From NCBI GenBank assembly GCA_003254905.1, contig QANU01094686.1, positions 191,399 to 255,398 on the forward strand: 64,000 nucleotides of DNA. The letters are read 5' to 3'. Below, piece after piece: positions 11,881-22,975 of this stretch; position 1 is the first letter of the stretch, and the number at the start of each line of letters is the position of its first letter. A program made the translations under genes and the position numbers. Below the pieces are notes generated by a model, which worked only from the letters and a program-made list of their open reading frames with translations, had not been told where the DNA came from and did not search any database. This DNA is from Nissolia schottii (lineage: Eukaryota; Streptophyta; Magnoliopsida; Fabales; Fabaceae).

Positions 11881-13039
11881 TAACTTATTTATGATGACCT
11901 GTTTATCATGGTCTGTTTATCAAGACATGTTTACACATTAAATAAATCTTAATAGGCCTTCACATTGCTAAATTAATGAAAATCCAAATTGCAACAACAA
12001 TCTAATATTTAAACAAAAATTCATACATCAATCCAAATTGCAACTCTCCATAGACCAAGAAAAAATTTTCATCATCAAGTACAAAAATTCAAACTTCAAA
12101 TAATGAAACATCTAAATACACTAATCCAACACAAACAATTAAATAAAACATACACAAACAAGAGCAAACATGCCTAGTTTGTTTATTCACTAACAACTAA
12201 CAATCACCTAACGAGCGACCAAAATATCAAATCTTTAATATGATCTCTTTGCCTTGTTCATTGTAAGTGCCTTAAAAATAACAAAATATTTATATCATTA
12301 ATCATAACATAATTTTAAAAAATATAAGACAAATAAATAATATGATATATCTTTTTCATTTTCTTTATTATAATATAAGTAAATTTTTCTCAAAATGCCA
12401 ATCCTATACTTGCATTAGTTGCATACCTTTTGAGCACTTGAGCTTGACTTGAGATTGAGAGTATGAGATAAAGAGAGTTTTTTTTAGCTTTAGGGTTTCT
12501 TTAAAAAAAAATATTGAAGCACTAAAATTATATTAATAAATAACTTTGAATAAAATACCATAAAAAACTATACTAGTTTAGTGATTAAGACATGCCTTTA
12601 TATAAGAATTGTCTTTAATTCAAATATAATCAAAAGTAATATATGTTTAATTTTTTAGTAAAACATATATATGAATGTTTATAATTAAACCAGTTGTCTT
12701 ATCTATTTTCACCCCTACCTACTAGTACTTACAATTTTTATTTTAAAAAGCATAAATTATAATATGGAAAGTAGAGTGTCTAGCAGCATGTAACAAAGAA
12801 AAAAGCGTCTAGAAACGGTCACAACTTTCATGTAAAAAAATATTGAAAGAAACAGTTACAAATTTTATATTTTATACATTTAAATATAATTAAATAATGG
12901 TGATATTGTAAAAAATAAAATTATGACTGAAAGATAATTTTTAATAATATATGATAGAAAAATAATTATTAAAATATACTTCTTTGTTCTCAAATCCAAT
13001 TATTAGGTGTTGTTTTGGAACGCAGCAAACAATATAGAA

Positions 13040-13650
13040 CACCATTTGAAGGGTAAGCAAATTATCTGCAGAGGTTAACCATCTTCCTACCAATAAGGTT
13101 TTATGATCTGAAGATAAAAAAAAATCTAAGATGAAAGTTGTACATAAAAATTATAAGGACAAAGTTCATAAATCTTAAAATTAAAGTTTGTAATATCGGT
13201 GGAGAATAAAGTATAAATTGACGAAAAGACTCGTTATGATGTAAGGTCGAAAAATATCACTAAATTTAACGAATAATTACAAAGATATTTACGTATTCAC
13301 AAATTACCTACTAATAAAAGGTCAATCATGTCAGTCAATTTATTTATAGAGCAACGATATCTTTAACCAACAAGCAATGCTTGAGGTTACTAACAGTAAT
13401 CAAGGGCTTTAATACTAACTGTAGCGACGGTTAGATAAAATGTAATAGTAGTATCCACTTATTCATTCAATTCATTCGGAGGTTACTAATCATATTATTC
13501 TGTCATTGTCGTGAATAACTTTGGTTATCTTGCTGAACAATTAAGAGTATTCCTTTACATTATTTTAATAATAAAAGAAAGCCGTACACAATTTTTCTTT
13601 TTCATTTTCATTTCTTTGAAAAAAAAAATCATGTTGTCAATGATTAGGGG
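13040..13650 (+). repeat. Duplicated non-coding block A2 (partner 30107-31450)
   Basis: Collinear with 30107-31450: shared runs include AGAGGTTAACC, ATATTTACGTA, TCCACTTATTCATTCAAT and TGAACAATTAAG. This copy lacks the 534-bp Mutator-like insertion present in the partner, so near 13110-13120 it preserves the empty target site (TAAAAAAAAATC). Confidence 0.85.
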
Positions 13651-14850
13651 TGAAAATAGATTACACCATTTATTGGAGGCCTTTGACCCAATTGATTTAA
13701 GACCTAACTCAATCTAATTCATTTAATAAATGAGGTCAAGAATTTAAAAGAAAATTAATTAAATAGATCACACTATAGACAATAAAAGAATCCTATTAAA
13801 CATTATGCCAACCTATTTATAAAAAAAAAAAAAAAAAATCTTACTTTTGAATTTGAAAAAATCCTTTTATATTCTTGTAACACGGCTCTTCTTTATTTTA
13901 TGATCTCTCCGAGCTTGTAATTGCCTATAATGAAATACACGGTTTTTTTCGAGAGGGGAAAAAAAACTGATAAGGGATGGCAGAATGAGTTATAAATTAG
14001 TTGGTTATAATAGTCCAATCCAAATAAATTGTCGATGTATTATCGAAATCAAAGAAAACGAATTACATTTTATTGGTGTAATATAATAAATATAAAAAAA
14101 AAAAGCTAACAAGGAATCAAAATGAAAAGGCTTTGATAGTTTTAAAAGTTTTCAATACATTGAATGCATAAAAAAAAACTAAACTTTTCCTTTTGGGTGC
14201 CTTTACAACTTCTCTATGACACTTAATAGCAAAAACCCATAAAAAAATTCTTAAATAAACATTGTTCACATGCATAGTTTTTGTCAATCATGACTCCCGT
14301 CATTTTTAAATTTAATTTGAAATCTGATCAAATCCAATTAATTTTCAATTTATTTGATTTTTCAAGTGAGGTTTTTTTCAGTTTTAGTTTCTACTTCTGA
14401 CGCCCCTCTTGGGGAACCAGCTCATGCATATGGCATACGTAGGTGGTTATAAAGCAACATTTTTCGCTTGGCGCACATGGCTCGAACAGCACAAATTGTC
14501 CTACAAAAGAATGCTAGCATGTTCATACGGACAATAACCATTATATCTCGTTTCTAGGTGACCAAACATAAGCACCAGCATCCTAGTACTAAAACAAAGT
14601 TACTTCAGACTCAGCAACCACAGCCACCTAAATATTCAGTAATGTCAAATAAAATCATTGCATTACAACATTGTCACGGAAGGTGAACTTCCCATTACAA
14701 TGATAATAATTTAAAAAGAAAACTTTCATATGTAATAGGTACCACCCAGGCACCCACGTCCACGTAAATAATACTTTGCGATTTGCTACTGCAACTTGAA
14801 CGCACTATGAATACAACGGGCACAAAAATGTTTCAAATAAATAATAGGAA

Positions 14851-17800
14851 CTACCGCTGGCCATACTGAGGAGTCATATTTGCAGGTTTTCCAGGTGGTG
14901 GTTTTGGTCTTGCATACTCTGCGAATATAACCCAACCATCCAAAAACTGTATTGCATAGGGGAAATTTAAGTCAGCATTGGAATAGCCACAATAGTAGTT
15001 TCATTTGGCAAGGGAAGCCATTGCGAAAAGCAAGCACTGCATCACCTTTGCAGAATAACAAGACAACTCTCCCCAGTATAATTAACATTGAACATGACCA
15101 CAAAATGTTTTCATTAAATCAACACTGAAATGTTTATTGAAACTCATTTATGGTTGCTAGGTCAAACCATGCATATTTATACGAGGATAGCAATCCAAAC
15201 ATGGTCTACAAGTAGAGATATTCTAAGGAAAGAAAATTTTGAGGTAACTTGTGAGGGAACTTGGCAAACAAATTGAGAAAACTTGTCCTGACACAATAAA
15301 GATGAGATTTGATGCAACTGCAAGCTTAAAGAAAGATGTCTGCAAATCTGTTCTTCAAACAACATTAATGTGTAGCTGGCATTGTCTAAGGTGCTGGCAT
15401 TGTATCACTGTGTTGGTATATTAACTTAGTTTATTAATGAGTTGTAATATTCAAGTCTTATTTTGGAAGAAAATACACATGGAGAGATGAATCCGAGACA
15501 ACAATACTCTCAAAGAAATAAAGTTATCAATCTCCCATGGAGATGCACACAAGTTTATCAAAAAAATAGAGATGCACGCATTGGGATTTAATGCAGTTTT
15601 ACCTTGCCATCCATGCCTTCAATGCCCTTCGTAGCCTCTTCTATAGTAGCATATTTCACAAAACCATACCCCTTAGAGTAACCTGATACTCTATCAGTTA
15701 CCACCCTTGCTGAAAACAGAGAAAGGGAAACCATTACAGTTCAAAGTAGATTTTCAAAACATAACTACAAGCCTACAGAGAGTAATAGTTGAAATTGCTG
15801 AATAATTTAAATGTAAAAATCTGCTTAGAGATTGAGAACAAACCATGCATAACTTCACCAAACTTGGCAAACTCTTCCCTTAGCCTTTCTGAAGTAGTAC
15901 GTTTGCTAAGCCCTGAAAGTTTTAAGATAAACAACAACAAAAAAAACTTGGTCAACTAAGCTTTCGGGTGACATATGAGTAAGCCAAACTGATGACATAT
16001 TGATTGGGAAAACAGCCAGACCTTAGCAGTGCAATGGACAATTTTCTTCTGTTTTTTAGGATAATTGCTACAAAAAATAATCACATCTCTGGCATTTATA
16101 GAGAAGAAAAATAAAGGGGCATTGGGTCGTCAGAATTTGGAGTCTTAATATCATTGCCTTTGTGGCAAAAAGCAAAAATGGTTATAGTGCTTTCTTTTAG
16201 ATTCTTTGTTAAAGTCCATGGTAAGTGATTCCTAAAAATTTGGTTTACGTCAATTTGCTCCCTACAAGATAAACGACATCAATCTAGTCCCTAAGGCAAC
16301 ATTTGATTGGAGAGACAGGACACAAGGATAAAGAATAAATTCCTGTCTTGCCAAACCCAATTCCATGTCCCAGCTTTAGTGAGGCACAGAAAATACAAAA
16401 ATTTTGTTTCATTGTGTTCTGTCCCTCAACCAAACGCGTGACATTAATTTAGTCTTCCAAAGATATTGTCATCAATTAAATCCCTCGACAATAGAAAAAT
16501 GCAATAAAGTCAATCATTCAATGACAAATTTAATATCAATTTAGACCTTCATTAATAGGAAATGACATCAATTTAGTCCTTCAATCCAACATTTTATATA
16601 CAAATGAATTTGATGTCACTTTCTACAGCTGAGAGACTGAATCAATGCCACCTATTTTTTTATTTTTGGATAAAATAAAAATTTCATTAAGTAGAGAAGA
16701 GAATACATAAAGAGGATAAGAGATCCTTTATAAAGAGACAATAATAAAATGAAAAATTACAAAAAGCTATCTATGGAGTAAAGCTTTCTAATCTCTCAAA
16801 ATATCTGTGAAGGAGAATCCTCTAAAGAGATTGCAAGCTTTACACCAAATAGATAATAAATGCCTAATCTTCTCCAACAAAAATGAATGTCTAAGAAATT
16901 GTCATTGAAAACGGGAGAGTTGCGTTCAAATCGATGCCACCTATTAATCAAGGATTAAATTGATGTCAACATAACCTTTCAAGGGTCAAAATAATAATTT
17001 GCCCCTCTGGTTGGCATACCACAGCAATGAACCAACGTGCCTATTTTTTTTTCGTATTTTTTGGATTAAAATCAACACATCTAATTATACACCAGCGGAA
17101 TTTGTTAATTAGAGATATGTTCCTTTTAGACCATAGGTCTCATATCAGTTTTGAGAAAACACTTGGGCACGAACTAGGGCATGTTCTTCTTTAGAGGCTT
17201 TCTCTAGCCTATATATTATCACTCTAATCCCTGCATTTTAAGTAACACGTCCCTCATAACTAAGAAACTAAATAGTTATAGTCATTTTTTCTTGTAGTTA
17301 CTTATTGATTTCTCTGTTGAACCAATGTAGCTAAAGGTGCTAAAAACCAGCGGGGTGAGAGAAGCCCCCACCACTTTACCTAAGGTGAGGCGCTGCTCTT
17401 CAATGAGGTGAGGGTGAGCACTTATGCGCCTATCAAGCGCTTTTATGAGTAGAGACGCTCAGGCAAGTGCCTCTCACTAAGGTGCTAGGAACTTATAGTT
17501 CCTTCAGGCAAGAGGCACTAGAAGCCACATACCTCACTAAAGAAAGGTGTTAAATAATAGTAAAATATGCACCTATTATTCATCAATTTATCATATAAAT
17601 TAAAAGCTTCATAGTGACAAGTAAATATTAAAATCCTTATTAAAGCATAGTAATAGGTTGATAATAAGTTTTAAAGAAGAGTAATAGGTTGATAATAAGT
17701 TTTAAAGGCTAGAGTTCATAACGAAATAGATGTATGTCAGCCGTAAAGTTACTGAAATAGTAAAACTCCTTACATCCATCACAAAATAGAAAAAATCAGC

Positions 17801-19092
17801 CCAAGTGTTCAGAGAGTCCATAGTTGTCATCACTTTCATGTCCTCCTTTATTGGATTTATGTACTTCAAAATCTTTTTCTATATCTTCCAAATCAACCTC
17901 AACAATATTAGAAAGTGACTTAGAGCCTTTTGAGGTAACCTTAACTTCAACTTAGCCTCTTCAGCTTGACTTCTACTGTTTTGACTTGCTTCTCCAACAC
18001 CAGCTGCACTTGCTATTCTCGCCATGCTTAAGAAGTGGCCAAGCAATAGCCAAGAGGTGATCTAATTTTGTCTTGAACTCATGCACTGGAATATTTGTTG
18101 TGTGGTGGACAACCATTTCACCATTTTATTAAAGCCAAATTAACGGGCTAGGCACCTAGCTAAAATAATTTGTTATCTGTTATTAAGGCGGTGGAGGCTT
18201 CTTTTGCCACCTTAGTGCCTAAGTTGTGCCTTTCGGTGCCTTTACTACACTGGTCTAAACTTTCAACTCTTCAGCTGCTTTTCCTTCTTAACCATTCCTT
18301 CATTCTCTCACATTATTCTAACCTACAAAGCTTCCTCCATTAGAAACCAATTTGGAAGCCAAAAGCTCTTTCTAAGGTCAATTAAATGCTTGGACAGCAG
18401 TACTTAACAAGATTGATAAAACTTTCTCCAGGGACGTGCCTAATGGGGAGTGGCACAAGTCAACAACTCACCTATTCCGGAGACTCAAAATGTCAAAGAA
18501 TGAATAAAATGAGGCTGAAAACTTCAAACATAGTAATGAGCTCAAGCCGCTTATGTTTGCAGCACCAAGGAAAGAAAGAAGAAAAGAAACAGCATTTTTA
18601 GTGCCATTGCTATTCGCAAATTTGAAATGGGAACATTTTCAAACCTTGACTACAAAAACTTACATGTCAAACAACCCTAGAGAATCATTTCACTTCACAA
18701 TTCACAGCTGGACACAAATTTCAATAACAATCAATTACACAGACACAAGCCTCAAACCTAATCCAACAATATTCTATTTAATTGAGAGCCCCGACAGATA
18801 ATAACCTAACACAGATTAACAAATTCGATACGGCAGAGAAGCAAGATTTTCAGTTCACTTTCTAACACGCAGTAAGAAGAAAAAAAATCAGAGAAGTGAC
18901 AGAGGGAAGCAGACCAGAGACGAAGAGGTTGGTGCTGGGATCCGCCATCTGCCGCGCTGGCGGCGCCCCCGCCCCCGGCCCCGCCGGCACGGCTGGCATG
19001 AACGGGAAACTCGGAGAACGAGAAGTGGAGTTGGTGCAGAACATCCTCCGCAAACCACGAGGCGCCGCCGCCACTGCCGCCCTCATCGCCAT
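14851..19092 (-). CDS. ORRM2: Organelle RRM domain protein, ORRM2-like
   Basis: A small RNA-binding protein of 149 residues in four exons (minus strand): 19092-18915, 15912-15844, 15709-15603 and 14946-14851. Splice sites are GT-AG and the frame closes. Residues 1-48 are Arg/Ala/Pro-rich, a typical organelle targeting sequence (MAMRAAVAAAPRGLRRMF). One RRM follows, with RNP2 LFVSGL (56-61) and RNP1 KGYGFVKY (95-102), then a short Pro-rich tail (PRPKPPPGKP-like) with no Gly-rich region. This layout matches Arabidopsis ORRM2 (At5g54580), a mitochondrial RRM protein that takes part in C-to-U RNA editing with MORF proteins (known for the family). Intron 1 (3,002 bases) is packed with transposons, yet the exons are clean. 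Other mitochondrial RRM proteins such as ORRM3/4 are less likely because they carry a long Gly-rich tail. Confidence 0.88.
16301..16440. mobile_element. hAT-like MITE in ORRM2 intron 1
   Basis: About 140 bases with inverted ends: TTTGATTGGAGAGACAGGAC on the left and an imperfect complement (TGTTCTGTCCCTCAACCAAA) on the right. Size and terminal sequence fit small hAT-type MITEs, but the target duplication is not clear. It interrupts an older 'GTCC'-rich repeat that spans about 16240-17010. Confidence 0.5.
16657..16933 (-). mobile_element. LINE 3' end with target duplication, in ORRM2 intron 1
   Basis: On the minus strand the 277-base insert reads as a T-rich plant L1 3' untranslated region ending AATGAAATTTTTATTTTATCC plus an A-run. 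It is flanked by the same 12-mer ATGCCACCTATT at 16645-16656 and 16934-16945, so the insertion is complete at its 3' end and 5'-truncated. It is in the same orientation as the host gene. Confidence 0.82.
17329..18252. mobile_element. Non-autonomous hAT-like element in ORRM2 intron 1
   Basis: The ends are imperfect inverted copies (CAATGTAGCTAAAGGTGCT on the left; AGGCACC...CTACACTG on the right). Subterminal sequence at both ends is GC-rich with repeated GTGAGGCG, GAGGCAC and GTGCC motifs, typical of hAT elements whose transposase binds such repeats. Flanking 8-mers match only in part, so the borders are tentative. No transposase is recognisable inside. Confidence 0.5.
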
Positions 19093-19300
19093 GGCCGAGG
19101 GTTTTAGCTAAACCCTTACGAGAGAAAAACAATAGCGACAGTAGAGAGAGAATCAGAGAAGGTTGAGTTAAGCCCGTGGGCCTTTTATAGAGTAAACTTG
19201 AGAGAGCAACTGGTGGCGGGTGAAAGAAATTTCCCAGACGGGCCACATTTCTTTTTTGGCTTAATTTGACAAATGCGTTCATTTTTGGGCTTAGGAGTTT
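19093..19300 (-). promoter_or_regulatory. ORRM2 leader and promoter: telo-box-like and site II motifs
   Basis: Just upstream of the start codon (about 19099-19119) the leader holds AAGGGTTTAGCTAAAACCCT, two telo-box-like halves facing each other. Further up are TGGGCC (19177-19182) and a TGGGCT near 19285, which are site II (TGGGCY) motifs. Site II plus telo-boxes are known in promoters of plant organelle and ribosomal protein genes and are bound by TCP factors. Use here is inferred. Confidence 0.5.
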
Positions 19301-19463
19301 CAGTAAGGTTCTGCTACCCAAAATCATTCCCTGTTGCTGTCTATTTGCATTGCAGCGTGTTCGCACACGTTTCATGATGATTTTGGCTATGGTTACAATC
19401 TCTCTCGATGGACAAAATATCATCCGTCTTATGATTAATGCCCAAGTTTGCATTTTTTATTAA

Positions 19464-20150
19464 GAATTACCTCGTAATGCTTACATATTAACTCAAGCGT
19501 TAAGCATTAGAGCGATTTTTGAATCTTTTAAAATACCTCCTTCTTCCTTTAGTTATACCGATTTATTTAATTTGATTTTGTATTTTTTAAAACTTAATTT
19601 CATCTTTTATTTTTTAAATTGTATTTATTTTTGTCAATACGCTTATTGAGTAACTTTCTCATCCTAGATCTAATTGAGCTAAATCAATGTTCATTTTAAA
19701 GTTAAGACAAAGATGTATCACTTTCATAAAAGCTTCACAAGTTAATTTGAAGGATTTGAGGGTAAAACAGAACTTGAAGTTGGATGATGGATTAGGTAAG
19801 AAGTAAAATTGACATTAAAAAGATTGAAAATGATTGGGACCAAGATGATGCAATTTGAAATATTAGGAGGACAAATGATAATGAGTTACCAGATAGAGGA
19901 CAAAATGAATACCATTTGACATTTAAAACCTATGAACATACACTTGCAACACGTTGATCTCTATGTAATTAAACAATGGTCACATGGTAGCTTTAAAAAG
20001 GTTTCCATGATTTCTAAAATGCTTTAGTAAACAATTTTGTAACGTTTGCAAATACAATTTTCATAAATAAAATGTTTCGTAAATATTTGTTTTCTACAAA
20101 TGCTTTAAAAAATGCATGAAAATAGAATAATGACTAAAATAAGCTATGAA
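19464..20150. other. AT-rich spacer, no gene seen
   Basis: Between the ORRM2 promoter and the first LTR remnant I find only AT-rich sequence, possibly old repeat, with no recognisable motif. Confidence 0.5.
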
Positions 20151-20740
20151 CAATAACCCACTCACTTGGAGTCACTGAAGACTGATTGTTATCAACTCAA
20201 ACGACACCACTGACTAACTCGAAACATCCTAACAGCATAACGCTGACATCCTATATAGAGACACTGCTTCCTCACCAACAAAAATATTAAACTAGAGCTC
20301 GAGAAAAAGTTCACACCTTCAGAGCTCTTTGAGTGAATTAGAGAGTAACAACACTCAAAGGAGACTTCTATTTATAGGGGAAGCTTAAGACCCCCCTCTA
20401 GATGTTGCTTCCAATGTGGGACTTCAGTTTCGTGCCGCTGCAGCTCGCTTGGAGCGCTGCATCACCCATCTGCTCCCCTTTTTTTTTCTTCTTTTTTTCC
20501 CTCTCTTCTACCGATCACCACAACTCTGGATTACTTTAAACACTATATCCTACACTTTAAGGTCACTAAACTCATGAGTCATAAAACTTTACTCCCATAA
20601 TGGGTCGATCCATCTCGAGCCATATGAGTTGGGATGAGTCCTGTGGATGAAAAAAATTAGCGTTGGGAGAACTTTATCCCCATAGTGGGCCGACCCGACT
20701 CTAGCTAGATTAAGTAGGATCTATTGGATTTCAGATATTA
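20150..20740 (-). mobile_element. LTR-retrotransposon remnant (LTR-like)
   Basis: On the minus strand the sequence reads AGTCCCACATTGGAAG, then a TATA motif in CCTATAAATAG (near 20370), then a leader, a promoter arrangement common in plant LTRs. It matches 29800-29990 (shared GAGCTCTTTGAGTGAATTAG and TTCTATTTATAGGGGAAG). Two degenerate direct repeats of about 65 bases follow (about 20580-20645 and 20668-20735). Old and incomplete. Confidence 0.55.
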
Positions 20741-21299
20741 ATGATTTTGATTAAAAAATAAATTATTCGAGTGACCCTGAAATTAAATGGAATTTCCTCA
20801 AAATATTCTTAATAATTTTAGAGTACCATCAAATATTTGACTTATTTTACTACTTTAAAAATCACACATATAATTGAGCATTTGTTTGAAGTTTTAAAAT
20901 CACATTTTCAAAAATACAATACTTAGGAATGTCATTTTTAGGTGTCCTAAAAAACTTGTTTGTTTCACAATTAAATTTTTGGGAATATTTTTTTAGATTC
21001 CCATGAATAAATTTGTAAACGTGTTTGCTTGGTAATATATATTCTAAGGGTTATGTATGATAATTATCAAAACACCCTTAACAAGTTTAATTATATTATT
21101 GTTATTTTATTTTTAAAATAAAATTGAAGATAAATTGATCATTTTCGCACAATATTCTCATTCCCATAACATGAGAACAAAACATTCTCGACCTCCCAAG
21201 TGCAGTAGAAATGTATAGAAACTTGGGTATATAATTTTATTGGGAATGATTTGGTCTCAAGAATAAATAAATTTTTGTACCTTCAAACAAACGTAAGAA

Positions 21300-21398
21300 A
21301 AAGTCATTAGGATTGATCTAGTGGTGAGGGGTTTTAGTAGTATGAAGTCCTTGATTCAAATCTCGTTACGTCCAATAAAATTTTGAAGTACAAAAAAT
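21300..21398 (+). mobile_element. tRNA-derived SINE
   Basis: A 99-base insert holds a box A-like stretch (GATCTAGTGGTGAGGGG, about 21313-21330) and a box B-like stretch (GATTCAAATCTC, 21353-21364) at the spacing of a tRNA-type polymerase III promoter. It is flanked by AACAAACGTAAGAA (21286-21299) and AACAAACGCAAGAA (21399-21412), a 14-base target duplication with one difference. Confidence 0.7.
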
Positions 21399-21911
21399 AA
21401 CAAACGCAAGAATAAAATATTCTCAAATGCTCATTTTCGATAATAAGTAAACATGCTTTGAGACAAATAACCCCTGACAAGATATGTGATTATTAATGTA
21501 ACAATATCTATTTGAGATTAATTTTTATTCACTATAAGGTAAAAAAATATTTATAGTGTCATTCAATTATGTGTTATCACGTGAATAAAAAATGGTTGAG
21601 TATTATCTTACTACTTTAAATTTCTCAAATAATCGCATGTAATTTAATTTAACGACAATGTAAAATTATTTTATACGATTAGTAAATAAACATTAATTTA
21701 TTTATAATTAACCTTCATTTACAAATTTTATGCTATACTTATACTACTTTAAAATGATCTCCCCTTTGCTGTAAAGGTCTCGGGTCTACATATGTTTATA
21801 TGAGCCCGAGACCGTTGACATCTATTTAAAGTAGAAAGTACATGTCAATTTTCACCCATCTCTTATTGGTCATTTATTTATGTTGATAATGTTAAGTTTC
21901 AATAGAGAAAA

Positions 21912-22155
21912 TAAAAAATCATCAAAATACAGTTTTGCAAATTGCAAGTTAACTATGATGCTTTTTCATATTTGGTTAAGCACTTCCTGCTTTACATTTT
22001 ATTATTTCTTAATAATAGATTGATGATTCTATTAGGTTGGGAATGGGTAAGCTGCTGCAGAGATTTTTCTTTATAATTGATCATTGACAATGGGTCAAAT
22101 GAAGTATTCCTCCCTTAGAAGTAGTCTTGTTCGCCCAAACCTTAGAATTATAAGG
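21912..22155 (+). repeat. Duplicated non-coding block B1 (partner 10762-11025)
   Basis: Same order and orientation as block A1 upstream of ABCG10, with small indels. No ABCG10 copy accompanies this block. Confidence 0.85.
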
Positions 22156-22319
22156 CCTGTAGTTCGCTTTATTTTTAGGAGTACTATTCCCACGAATGTT
22201 ATTCTTAGAAAAGTTGTTTTAGGAGTATGTTTTGAAAGCATTAGGTTGCAAATTGATCTCTTATAAACATGCTCGATATTACAATATATTTTTACAAAAA
22301 TATCTATGACAAAACGATG

Positions 22320-22745
22320 TATGTAGGGAGTGGTCCGGCGCTGTCCGGTAGAGTTCTGTCGTCGTCTGGTGTTAACCCGACACCTTGTCTGACGTCGTCT
22401 GACAGTGGTTTGATGCTTTATAATGGTGTTCTATCGCAGTCCTACAGTGGTCCAACAATGTCCACTGCTGTTCAGTGGTGGTTCGACAATGGTTCATCAC
22501 TGTCGGTAGTGGTCCGTAGCCGTCAGTTGTGGTCCATTAGTTGTTCGGGCAGTGGTCCATCTCCGGTCAGGCGATGGTTTGTCACTGACTGACGATAGTC
22601 TGTCACGATCGGTGGTGGTTGGTTGCCAGTCGGTGGTGGTCGATCACTAGCTGTGGTCAGTCATCGGCTGGCGGTGGTCGGTTACTGGCTAGTAGTGGTC
22701 CGTCGTCGGTCGGCGGTGGTTAACTGATGGATGGTGTTGGCCTAT
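22320..22745 (+). repeat. G/T-rich degenerate repeat
   Basis: About 425 bases built from variants of GTGGTCCGTC, CGGTGGTGGT and GTCGGTGGTGGTC at irregular 15-35 base spacing. It contrasts sharply with the AT-rich surroundings. Related patches occur at about 23540-23630 (same strand) and, as C/A-rich complement, at about 25660-25790. It may be internal sequence of a degenerate transposon; no coding sense is seen. Confidence 0.6.
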
Positions 22746-22975
22746 GGTACAAGGTTTGGGGGCAATTTGGTCTTTTCATGTGTCAAAACATTTCAATCTC
22801 ATGGGAGTCCAACAATCCCATGTGGAGATGTGAATGAAATGAGGCAATTTTCATTCTCGGGGAATACAAGTTATCCGTAAATATTTTTTAAAATCTTGAA
22901 CCCAACATGGGCATGTTGCATTCCCGTGTCCACATTCTCGGGAAAGTGAGAAGATTTTGTGAACCACATGTCCTC

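Larger units (their letters stand above)
10433..14850. other. Intergenic region between ABCG10 and ORRM2
   Basis: About 4.4 kb without a gene. It holds the ABCG10 upstream region, two blocks duplicated elsewhere in the window (10762-11025 and 13040-13650), the complete Mutator-like MITE at 11583-11880, A/T homopolymers near 11309-11325, 11461-11470 and 13821-13838, and, near 14400-14850, the likely 3' untranslated region of the ORRM2-like gene. The rest is AT-rich with nothing recognised. Confidence 0.6.

Noticed and set aside
18806-19453. 215-codon minus-strand open frame as a gene
   Set aside because: It overlaps ORRM2 exon 1 in another frame and runs through promoter sequence; the ORRM2 frame carries the conserved RRM.
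20869-21300. Complete DNA transposon with ends around GCATTTGTTTGAAG and CTTCAAACAAACG
   Set aside because: Short inverted similarity (TTTGAAG/CTTCAAA) only; no target duplication and the right end coincides with the SINE target site. Too weak to call.
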